Shown: positions 1 through 4,979 of the stretch, one piece after another
Layout: every line of letters begins with the position of its first letter
Position numbering within the stretch: the stretch's first letter is position 1
Assembly (NCBI GenBank): GCA_012514615.1
Contig: JAAYZY010000245.1
Location: 1 to 5,730 of the forward strand
Reading direction: 5' to 3'
Length of the DNA: 5,730 bases
Source of the DNA: Chloroflexota bacterium
Lineage (GTDB): Bacteria > Chloroflexota > Anaerolineae > DTPP01
Made by a program: the position numbers and the translations under genes
Notes under the pieces: model-generated
What the model saw: only the letters and a program-made list of their open reading frames with translations
Databases searched by the model: none
What the model was told of the DNA's origin: nothing

Positions 1-70
1 CCACCGTGCCCACGCTGACAACCAGAAGGGTCGCAATGAGAATCAGGCTGAGAATCGCACGCTTGTTCAT
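1..70 (-). CDS. N-terminal fragment of an exported or membrane protein (partial, runs off left edge)
   Basis: Only the first 23 codons are in the window; they read MNKRAILSLILIATLLVVSV followed by GTV. Two basic residues (K3, R4) precede an unbroken hydrophobic stretch from residue 5 to about 20, which is a classical Sec signal peptide or a first membrane anchor. No lipobox cysteine is visible. The ATG (68-70) is preceded on the minus strand by GAGGTG (76-81) with a 5-nt gap, a reasonable ribosome binding site, so the start is well supported although the gene is truncated. The lipoprotein gene lies 169 nt upstream in the same orientation and no terminator is evident between them, so read-through is possible. 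The mature protein is outside the window and its function cannot be inferred. Confidence 0.7.
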   Translation of the reverse strand, partial: MNKRAILSLILIATLLVVSVGTV

Positions 71-239
71 CTGTTCACCTCTCTGTGGTCTCTTGTGCTG
101 TCAGGACAACTGTGCTTCTCCAGACGCATCCCCTTTGAACTCGCTCCGGTAGACCCATTTTGTCCGTTGCACACCCCTCCTTTGCCTGTGTGAAGATGGC
201 GCTCACCTTAGCTCAACCCCTTCTCTAGCTGCGAAGATG
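71..239. other. Intergenic gap without a convincing gene or terminator
   Basis: This stretch separates two minus-strand genes. I looked for a hairpin followed by T residues after the lipoprotein stop codon and found only 4-5 bp arms, for example CACAC (170-174) with GTGTG (188-192). No good -35/-10 pair stands out for the left-edge gene. A 27-codon minus-strand reading frame (75-158) ends just before that gene's start, but its nearest Shine-Dalgarno-like sequence is too far from its ATG. The gap is therefore left unassigned apart from the ribosome binding site. Confidence 0.5.
76..81 (-). promoter_or_regulatory. Ribosome binding site of the left-edge gene
   Basis: On the minus strand GAGGTG lies 5 nt before the ATG at 68-70, within AGAGAGGTGAACAG. 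It is a moderate Shine-Dalgarno match. It is the main support for calling this short edge fragment a gene, together with the signal-peptide-like translation. Confidence 0.6.
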
Positions 240-1280
240 CTAACGAGCGCAGCGGAACCCCAGGTCGTCATTGGCGGCGGTGGGCAGCGTGCTGTTGCGG
301 AAGAACGTCTGCACCTGGGTCTTGTCGCTGAACCACCCCCCGCCACGGTTGACGCGGAACTTCTCGCCCATGTACTGGTCTTTGTAACTGCTGCCAGCGT
401 ACGGCTGATACCAGGTGGCCGTCCATTCGGCCACGTTGCCGGCCATATCCATCGCCCCAAAGGGGCTGGCCCCGCCGGCCAGGGTACCCACCGCCAAGGT
501 GCTGCGGTAGGCCGCCTCGTAGCCGTTGACGATCTCCTCGTTGAAGTCGTTGCCCCAGGGGTAGCGACGGCCGTCGGCGCCGCGGGCGGCCTTCTCCCAT
601 TCTTGCTCTGTGGGCAGGCGCTTGCCGGCCCAGTCGCAGAAGGCTGAGGCGTCTTCCCAGCTCACTTTGACCACCGGGTGCTGCTCCTTGCCCTGGGCAA
701 AGTAGTCCCGCCAACTCCCTTCCTTGGCCTTCTCCGAGGTAGTCTGGTGGTTGGTGGCCTTGACAAAGGCATCGAACTGCTGGTTGGTCACTTCATACAT
801 GTCGATGGAGAACGCCGGCAGGTTGATGGTCTGCCCCGGGCCGGCCGCCTGTTGATCGACGCTGCCAAACGTGAAGTCGCCCGCCGAAATCTCTACCATG
901 GGCGCCTCGACTGGCCCGGCCGGCGCGGAGGTGGCCGGGGGTGGCGCCGACGTGGCTGTGGCGGCCGGTTGCGCCGCCGACTGGGTGGGCGGCGCCGAGG
1001 TGGCCGTGGGCGACACAGCGGTGTTGGTGGGCGCGGGTGTGGGCGAAGGCCGCGGCGTATTGGTGGGGGCGATGGTGGCCCCCAGCGCCACCGTGGCTCC
1101 GCCGATGAGCTCGCTGGTGGGTTGGGGACGCTCTGCCGAGGTCGCCGTACCCTGGGCCGTGGTGGCCGGCTGCGTGCTGTCGCTGCTGGGTGGCTGGGTT
1201 GCCGGAGCCCCAGAGCAGCTAGCTACGGCGAGCATCAGGGCGACTGCAACAAGACAAACAACAACGGGCCGAATAGGCAT
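240..1280 (-). CDS. Lipoprotein with FGE-sulfatase (SUMF1-like) domain, probably non-catalytic
   Basis: The 346-residue product begins with a lipoprotein signal peptide: hydrophobic residues 6-19, then VASC with the lipid-accepting Cys at 22. Residues 23 to about 125 are a Pro/Thr/Ser/Ala-rich low-complexity linker that probably spaces the domain off the membrane. Residues about 126-346 are an FGE-sulfatase domain, shown by VSWEDASAFCDWAGKRLPTE (206-225) and EWEKAARG, YPWGND (240-245), DMAGNVAEW (278-286), RGGGW (312-316) and the C-terminal GFRCAR (341-346). True formylglycine-generating enzymes have two cysteines in a GGSYxCHxxYC stretch; here those positions read S318 and V323, so sulfatase activation is unlikely. 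Bacterial members of the family also include EgtB-like oxidases and many binding domains of unknown role. The start is fixed by AGGAGG 7 nt upstream. The gene has its own promoter at 1473-1501 and a long leader. No sulfatase gene is nearby. Fold and location are confident; function is unknown. Confidence 0.92.
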   Translation of the reverse strand: MPIRPVVVCLVAVALMLAVASCSGAPATQPPSSDSTQPATTAQGTATSAERPQPTSELIGGATVALGATIAPTNTPRPSPTPAPTNTAVSPTATSAPPTQSAAQPAATATSAPPPATSAPAGPVEAPMVEISAGDFTFGSVDQQAAGPGQTINLPAFSIDMYEVTNQQFDAFVKATNHQTTSEKAKEGSWRDYFAQGKEQHPVVKVSWEDASAFCDWAGKRLPTEQEWEKAARGADGRRYPWGNDFNEEIVNGYEAAYRSTLAVGTLAGGASPFGAMDMAGNVAEWTATWYQPYAGSSYKDQYMGEKFRVNRGGGWFSDKTQVQTFFRNSTLPTAANDDLGFRCAR

Positions 1281-1287
1281 GGTTATT

Positions 1288-1293
1288 CCTCCT
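1288..1293 (-). promoter_or_regulatory. Strong ribosome binding site of the FGE-domain lipoprotein
   Basis: The minus strand reads CAGGAGGAATAACC directly before the ATG at 1278-1280. AGGAGG is a perfect Shine-Dalgarno core with a 7-nt spacer. It fixes the start in front of a proper lipoprotein signal peptide and argues against longer upstream readings in other frames. Confidence 0.85.
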
Positions 1294-1472
1294 GAACGAG
1301 TTCTCCCCTTCTGGGCAGCAACCAGCCCGCCCCCGCAGGGCCCGAGGCATCAGCCATCGGATCTCTTGCAGGCACGGTGGGCTTTGGTCCACAGTCGTCT
1401 TCTGCACATGGTTGCGGCACCCCTGTTGGCGGCACGCCGCAGGGCGATGGGGAGAGAATCAACCCACTAAGT

Positions 1473-1501
1473 ATTATACTCCAAGTACGGGCGATCCGCA
1501 A
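1473..1501 (-). promoter_or_regulatory. Predicted sigma70-type promoter for the FGE-domain lipoprotein
   Basis: On the minus strand TTGCGG (1496-1501) and a perfect TATAAT (1473-1478) are separated by 17 nt. The -35 box matches the consensus TTGACA only at TTG, but the -10 box and spacing are ideal. It stands out as AT-rich in GC-rich surroundings. Transcription would start near 1466, giving a leader of about 186 nt before the ATG at 1280. This is inferred from consensus only. Confidence 0.6.
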
Positions 1502-1529
1502 ACCTTTCGCCCTCGCAACCCTATCGGTT

Positions 1530-1558
1530 TTGCCGCACAGGGCCGCCCGTGCTACAAT
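1530..1558 (+). promoter_or_regulatory. Predicted sigma70-type promoter for the ThDP-dependent enzyme
   Basis: TTGCCG (1530-1535) and TACAAT (1553-1558) are separated by 17 nt. The -10 box differs from the consensus at one base. Transcription would start near 1565, about 90 nt before the ATG at 1654. The two divergent -35 boxes (1496-1501 and 1530-1535) are only 28 bp apart, so polymerase or a regulator at one promoter could affect the other. Confidence 0.6.
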
Positions 1559-1637
1559 AGTCGGAGACTCGCAAGGTGCAACGAAGTCGTCCCATGCGAA
1601 ACAGGCCGTACCGACCCTTTCCACGTATCCCAACCCG

Positions 1638-1643
1638 AGGAGG
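1638..1643 (+). promoter_or_regulatory. Ribosome binding site that decides the ThDP enzyme start
   Basis: AGGAGG (inside CGAGGAGGAAG) lies 10 nt before the ATG at 1654. The reading frame stays open upstream to an ATG at 1576, but the extra 26 residues are basic and Pro/Arg-rich, have no Shine-Dalgarno sequence, and would place this AGGAGG inside the coding region. ThDP enzymes of this family begin close to the 'GADLLVQALREAGVE' segment, so 1654 is preferred. Confidence 0.85.
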
Positions 1644-1653
1644 AAGTGACAAG

Positions 1654-3306
1654 ATGAACGGCGCGGATTTGCTGGTGCAAGCGCTGCGCGAGGCTGGTGT
1701 GGAGTTCATCAGCGTGCTGGCGGGCAATGGGACCAACCCATTTATGGACGCCTGCCGCCGAGGCGGCATCCGCCTGGTGGACACCCGCAACGAACAGACA
1801 GCTGCCTACATGGCAGACGCCTACGGCCGCCTGACCGGCCGGGTGGGGGTCTGCCTGGTGAGCGCGTCGGTGGGCCACGCCAACGCCCTCATCGGCTGCG
1901 TGAACGCCTACTTCGATGGCTCCCCCATGCTGCTGATCAGCGGCGAGAGCGACGAGCGAGACTCTGGGTTGTGCAAGTTCCAAGAGATGCCCGAGCAGGT
2001 GGACATGGCTACCCCGGTGTGCAAGTATGCCCGCCGCGTGGTGGAGCCCCAGAAGCTCGCCTTCTACCTGCACGAGGCCCTCAACGCCGCCACCAGCGGT
2101 CGCCCAGGCCCCGTGCACCTGACCATCCCCATGGATGTCTTCGCTGCCCCGGTGGATCCCGCCAAGGCGCCCCACAAGGCGGCCCCGCAGGCGCGGGTGC
2201 AGCAGCACGCCGCTGGCGACGCCGGCTTGGTGGCCCAAGCCTCGGCCATGCTGGCCGAGGCGAAGCGCCCCCTCTGTGTGGCGGGCTCCGGCGCCTTCTA
2301 CGCCGACGCCGGCAAGGCCCTGGCGGCGTTCGCTGCCCTCACCGACATCCCCGTGGTGGTGCCTATCTGGGAGCGCAGCGTGGTGGACGAGCCCCTGCCC
2401 CAGTTCCTGGGCGTCATCGGCGCGGCCAGCGGCGAGCCGCCCCTCTTGGCTGACGCCGACCTGTTGCTGATCTTGGGGGTGACGCCGGACTACCGCCTGA
2501 GCTACCTCCAGCCGCCCAAGGTGCGCCCGGACCTGCGCATCGTGCGCGTGGACGTGGACCCGGTGGAGCTGCACCGCCGTCGGGAGCCGGATGTGGCGAT
2601 CCAGGGCGATATCCGCTCGGTGCTGGAAGGGCTGACCGCAGCCATGCGGCAGGGCAAGGCCCAGCCCAAGAGCGACTGGATGGCTGAAGCCCGCAAGCGC
2701 GAACGCGCCTTCCGGGCCCGCTGGTTAGAGCGCCCCGCCCCGGCTGAGCCCATGACCGGCCGCCACGTCATCGATGCCCTGCGGCCCTTCGCCAACCGCG
2801 ACGACGTCCTGTTCTTGGTGGACGGCGGCAACATCGGCCAGTGGGCGCACATGGCCCTGGCCGATCGCTACCCCTCCCGCTGGCTCACCTGTGGCGCCAG
2901 CGGCGTGGTGGGCTGGGGGATGGGAGGCGCCATGGCCGCTCGCTTGGCCCACCCCGACCGCCCGGTCATCCTCCTCTCCGGCGACGGCTCCATCGGGTTC
3001 AACATCGCCGACCTGGAGTCGGCCACGCGCCACCACCTCCCGTTTGTGGTGGTCTTGGCCGACGACAAGTCCTGGGGCATCGTGCAGACGGGCCAAGAGA
3101 AAGCCTACGGCAAGGACTGCCTGATGGCCTGCCAGTTGGGGCCGGTGCGCTACGACCTGGTGGCCGAGGGATTCGGCTGCCGCGGCGTGCGGGCGGAGAC
3201 GCCGCAAGCCCTGCAGCAGGCCATCGACCAGGCCCTGCAGGCCGGCTGCGTCACGCTGATCCACGTGCCTATCCAGGTGCTGGCGCCCTCCGACTTGCCG
3301 CAGTAG
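1654..3306 (+). CDS. ThDP-dependent enzyme, acetolactate synthase-like (decarboxylase/lyase superfamily)
   Basis: The 550-residue cytoplasmic enzyme has the full three-domain plan of the IlvB/pyruvate oxidase/benzoylformate decarboxylase superfamily, which forms or breaks C-C bonds next to a carbonyl using thiamine diphosphate. The pyrimidine-binding domain (about 1-165) contains the conserved glutamate E47 in DTRNEQTAAYMADAYGRLTG, which activates the cofactor. The central domain spans about 190-320 (GSGAFYADAGKAL; VRVDVDPVELHRR). The diphosphate-binding domain (about 365-540) has GDGS at 443-446 and the paired motif DDKSWG at 470-475. The metal-binding motif is usually GDG...NN; here both Asn are Asp, while the 27-residue distance from D444 to D471 is kept. 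No IlvN-type regulatory subunit gene follows, so a role in branched-chain amino acid synthesis is not supported. The substrate cannot be told from sequence: a 2-oxo acid decarboxylase, a lyase or an acetolactate synthase-like carboligase are all possible. It has its own promoter and a terminator directly downstream. Confidence 0.93.
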   Translation: MNGADLLVQALREAGVEFISVLAGNGTNPFMDACRRGGIRLVDTRNEQTAAYMADAYGRLTGRVGVCLVSASVGHANALIGCVNAYFDGSPMLLISGESDERDSGLCKFQEMPEQVDMATPVCKYARRVVEPQKLAFYLHEALNAATSGRPGPVHLTIPMDVFAAPVDPAKAPHKAAPQARVQQHAAGDAGLVAQASAMLAEAKRPLCVAGSGAFYADAGKALAAFAALTDIPVVVPIWERSVVDEPLPQFLGVIGAASGEPPLLADADLLLILGVTPDYRLSYLQPPKVRPDLRIVRVDVDPVELHRRREPDVAIQGDIRSVLEGLTAAMRQGKAQPKSDWMAEARKRERAFRARWLERPAPAEPMTGRHVIDALRPFANRDDVLFLVDGGNIGQWAHMALADRYPSRWLTCGASGVVGWGMGGAMAARLAHPDRPVILLSGDGSIGFNIADLESATRHHLPFVVVLADDKSWGIVQTGQEKAYGKDCLMACQLGPVRYDLVAEGFGCRGVRAETPQALQQAIDQALQAGCVTLIHVPIQVLAPSDLPQ

Positions 3307-3330
3307 ACCGGCGGTTCACGGGACAACAAA

Positions 3331-3357
3331 AGGCCCCAGGCGCAACGCCTGGGGCCT
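3331..3357. terminator. Bidirectional intrinsic terminator between convergent genes
   Basis: AGGCCCCAGGCG (3331-3342) and CGCCTGGGGCCT (3346-3357) form a perfect 12-bp stem with a CAA loop. Read on the plus strand it starts 25 nt after the ThDP enzyme stop and is followed by CTTTCGTG, a weak T run. Read on the minus strand it lies after the surface-protein stop (3391) and is followed by TTTGTTGT, giving four T residues with the last stem base. It can therefore end transcripts from both sides, probably better for the minus-strand gene. Confidence 0.88.
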
Positions 3358-3390
3358 CTTTCGTGCTAGAGGTTCAGCAGAGAGGAGCGG

Positions 3391-4830
3391 TTATTTGCTG
3401 ATGGCGTTGTAAGCGCCCTGCCACTCTTTGCCGAACAGGTTCTCCACCACCGCCACCAGCGGCTGGTTGGCGTGGATGTAGACAGAGCCTTCCCAGTTGT
3501 AACCCAGGGGAGGGTCGTTGACCCGGGTGTTGTACTTCCAGACCTTCTCGCCGCCCACCGTCTGGCCGGTCAGCGAGTAGCTCAGGTTGCCGTTGCGGTC
3601 GTAGAAGTAGACGTCGAAGGTGGCCGTGCTGCCGCTGGTGTTCTGCAGGCGGATGAGGCTGTTGCGCTCCCAGGCGGAGCCGACCTTCTTCTGGTACACC
3701 GCCGGCAGGTAGACGTCAGTGCCGGCCGTGGCGCTGCTGACGCCCAGGGTGGCCGCAGACTGGCTGTTCTGGGCGCGGGTGGCGATGACGCCCACCACCA
3801 CCGGGATGTTGGATTCCACGATCACCGAGCCGGTCCAGGTGCCGCCCAAGACCTCGAAGACCGCCGCCGCCACGTCGCCGCCGCTGCGGGTGTTGTAGCC
3901 CTTGGCCGCGCCGGGGCCCACGCTCTGGCCGGTGATGGTCAGGTCGATGGCGCCGGTGTCACCGTTCACATACTTCAGCGATACGTTGGCCGTCTGCGTG
4001 GTGCTGGGGTTCTGCACCGTGACGATGGAGAACTCTTGCCACTTGGCGCCGGTGGTGCGCCGCGCCGCGGAGGCCGCGAAGACCTTGGCGGCGGCGGTGG
4101 ACGAGCCGTTCATCACCACGGCCCAGTTGCTCCAGTGGTTGGTCATTACGGTGACGATGGGCCGATCAGAGGTGATGACCACCGAGCCGGTCCAGTTGCC
4201 GTTGCTGTTGAAGTAGGCCGAGTTGGTCCACACCGGCGTCTTGGAGCCGGGCTTGTTCAGCTCGTAGGTGCGCTGCGCCTGAGCCGGCACGCTGTCGGTG
4301 ATGGTGAAGTCGGTGACGCCGCTGCGGTTGATGTACTTCATGGTGATGTTGGCCGCGCCGGCGGTGTCCACGTTCTGCACCGAGAAGCGGGAGAACTGCA
4401 GGTTGGGGTTGTAGACCAAGTAGGGCAGGAACGCCTCGGTAGAGCCTGCTTCGTAGCCGGCGTACTGATCGCCGGTCACACGGTCGTTGGCCGAACCGTT
4501 GGTCCAGACCACGTTGACCACCGCGGCCAGTTCCTTCTCCGAGGAGACCACGGCCGAGCCGATCCAGCCGTCACCCAAGCCAGAGGTAGCTGCGCTGAAC
4601 TCGCCCGCAGCCAGCGGCTTGACCGACTTGAAGACGGTCTTCTCCACGCCGCCGGACTGGTTGATGTAGTCCACGTTCACCGTAGCCGCCGGATTGCCGG
4701 TGTTGGTGTCGGTGTTCTGGACAATGATGTCGGTGTTGCCGGTGCCGGGGTTCGGGTCGGCAGCCAGGGCAGGCACGACGCTCATGACCACAAACACCAG
4801 CGCCAAGAACAGGGACAAAGACTTCTTCAT
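3391..4830 (-). CDS. Exported repeat-module protein, four degenerate beta-rich modules, function unknown
   Basis: The 479-residue product begins with a Sec signal peptide (MKKSLSLFLALVFVVMSVVP, then ALA-A; predicted cleavage after residue 23) and has no other membrane segment, lipobox or sorting signal, so it is probably secreted or loosely surface-bound. The mature part consists of four related modules at about 33-110, 134-236, 249-354 and 373-470. Each starts with a strand ending in Q-N (VQN 37-39, 151-153, 272-274; LQN 395-397). It continues with a Y-x-N or Y-x-D turn and ends with a W-x-G-S signature: GWIGSAVVSS, NWTGSVVITSDRP, TWTGSVIVESNIP, NWEGSVYIHANQP. The pattern suggests beta-sandwich domains rich in Asn, Thr and Ser. 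Similar proteins occur in Chloroflexota, to my recollection, but I know no assigned function; adhesion or a cell-surface layer role are guesses. Start: AGGAGG 6 nt upstream of the ATG. Its promoter is at 4912-4941 and its terminator at 3331-3357, so it appears monocistronic. Confidence 0.9.
   Translation of the reverse strand: MKKSLSLFLALVFVVMSVVPALAADPNPGTGNTDIIVQNTDTNTGNPAATVNVDYINQSGGVEKTVFKSVKPLAAGEFSAATSGLGDGWIGSAVVSSEKELAAVVNVVWTNGSANDRVTGDQYAGYEAGSTEAFLPYLVYNPNLQFSRFSVQNVDTAGAANITMKYINRSGVTDFTITDSVPAQAQRTYELNKPGSKTPVWTNSAYFNSNGNWTGSVVITSDRPIVTVMTNHWSNWAVVMNGSSTAAAKVFAASAARRTTGAKWQEFSIVTVQNPSTTQTANVSLKYVNGDTGAIDLTITGQSVGPGAAKGYNTRSGGDVAAAVFEVLGGTWTGSVIVESNIPVVVGVIATRAQNSQSAATLGVSSATAGTDVYLPAVYQKKVGSAWERNSLIRLQNTSGSTATFDVYFYDRNGNLSYSLTGQTVGGEKVWKYNTRVNDPPLGYNWEGSVYIHANQPLVAVVENLFGKEWQGAYNAISK
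3421..4734 (-). repeat. Four degenerate protein modules inside the exported protein
   Basis: The modules correspond roughly to 4501-4734, 4123-4431, 3769-4086 and 3421-3714. They are recognisable at the protein level through the shared Q-N strand, the Y-x-N/D turn and the W-x-G-S-x-x-[IV] signature followed eight to ten residues later by a run of Val/Ala/Ile. They are strongly diverged from one another, which points to old internal duplication and not to recent tandem copying. Module 1 is shorter than the others. Confidence 0.75.
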
Positions 4831-4836
4831 GTTCGA

Positions 4837-4842
4837 CCTCCT
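4837..4842 (-). promoter_or_regulatory. Ribosome binding site that decides the exported-protein start
   Basis: The minus strand reads TTCAGGAGGTCGAAC before the ATG at 4828-4830; AGGAGG is a perfect core with a 6-nt spacer. The frame remains open upstream to a GTG near 4945-4947, but that would add 39 residues with no signal character and would lie within the predicted promoter. The ATG at 4828-4830 directly yields a clean signal peptide. Confidence 0.88.
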
Positions 4843-4876
4843 GAACAGAGTATGGAGATTTGGGCTGCATAGGCAG

Positions 4877-4898
4877 GCGCGTCGGGCGCGCCCGGCGC
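4877..4898 (-). other. GC-rich stem-loop near the 5' end of the exported-protein mRNA
   Basis: In the minus-strand transcript GCGCCGGG pairs with CCCGACGCGC around a CGCG loop: 8 base pairs with a 2-nt AC bulge. With the predicted promoter, the mRNA would start near 4905, so the hairpin would begin within about 10 nt of the 5' end and far from the ribosome binding site. Stem-loops in that position can protect mRNAs from decay, as known for ompA-type leaders. The core includes the 12-bp palindrome at 4883-4894, so a protein-binding site is an alternative. Confidence 0.45.
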
Positions 4899-4911
4899 TC
4901 CGTACGGGAAC

Positions 4912-4941
4912 AGCATACACCGACACGGCTGCCGGGGTCAA
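4912..4941 (-). promoter_or_regulatory. Predicted sigma70-type promoter for the exported repeat protein
   Basis: On the minus strand TTGACC (4936-4941) matches the -35 consensus in five of six bases and TATGCT (4912-4917) is a good -10 box; the spacer is 18 nt. The transcript would start near 4905, giving a leader of about 75 nt. The -35 box lies 32 nt after the stop codon of the isomerase gene, so the surface protein need not depend on upstream transcription. Confidence 0.68.
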
Positions 4942-4970
4942 TACCACCTTTGGGTTATTGGGGGGTATTG
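4939..4970. repeat. Inverted repeat overlapping the -35 box, possible operator
   Basis: CAATACCACC (4939-4948) and GGGGTATTG with its preceding G (4961-4970) are inverted copies matching at 9 of 10 positions around a 12-nt centre. The left arm covers the outer bases of the -35 hexamer of the exported-protein promoter. A dimeric regulator bound here could control that promoter. As an RNA hairpin it would sit just after the isomerase stop and lacks a T run, so a terminator is less likely. Confidence 0.35.
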
Positions 4971-4979
4971 GGCTCAGGG
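4952..4979 (+). other. Putative G-quadruplex motif upstream of the exported-protein promoter
   Basis: Four runs of at least three G occur on the plus strand: 4952-4954, 4960-4965, 4970-4972 and 4977-4979, with loops of 5, 4 and 4 nt. This satisfies the usual G3+N1-7 pattern. It overlaps the isomerase stop codon (4974-4976) and lies just upstream of the -35 box, on the template strand of both minus-strand genes. Folding is not shown by sequence alone. Confidence 0.4.

Larger units (their letters stand above)
1281..1653. other. Divergent control region between the lipoprotein and the ThDP enzyme (373 nt)
   Basis: No protein-coding gene is supported here. The region holds two oppositely directed sigma70-type promoters (minus 1473-1501, plus 1530-1558), a leader of about 186 nt for the minus gene and one of about 90 nt for the plus gene, and both ribosome binding sites. 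The minus leader contains a GC-rich hairpin (GCGGC with GCCGC, 1429-1440 area). Its two ends also carry complementary 7-mers (1449-1455 with 1302-1308). I did not recognise a known riboswitch consensus or a tRNA. Confidence 0.6.

Noticed and set aside
75..158. 27-codon minus-strand frame ending 4 nt before the left-edge gene's start, possible leader peptide
   Set aside because: The nearest AGGAGG is about 17 nt from its ATG, too far, and the peptide shows no run of regulatory codons or conserved character.
170..192. CACAC/GTGTG inverted repeat as terminator after the lipoprotein gene
   Set aside because: Only five base pairs around a 13-nt loop and no T run on the minus strand.
906..1214. 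Pro/Thr/Ser/Ala-rich stretch as a DNA tandem repeat
   Set aside because: It is a low-complexity protein linker with irregular codons; I see no regular repeat unit at the DNA level.
1576..1653. Upstream start adding 26 residues to the ThDP enzyme
   Set aside because: No ribosome binding site before it; a perfect AGGAGG sits before the ATG at 1654, and the extension is a basic, proline-rich stretch foreign to the family.
1552..2574. 340-codon open frame on the minus strand, antisense to the ThDP enzyme
   Set aside because: It is rich in His, Gly and Gln with no motif and opposes a well-conserved enzyme. It also crosses the promoter region; it is a GC-driven shadow.
3472..4872. 466-codon open frame on the plus strand, antisense to the exported protein
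   Set aside because: It lies opposite a gene with signal peptide, ribosome binding site and module structure. Its translation is rich in Val, Gly, Asp, His and Arg without domain character, as expected from the complement of GC-rich coding DNA.
4831..4947. Upstream GTG start adding 39 residues to the exported protein
   Set aside because: It would bury the signal peptide inside the protein and overlap the predicted promoter; the ATG at 4828-4830 has a perfect Shine-Dalgarno sequence.
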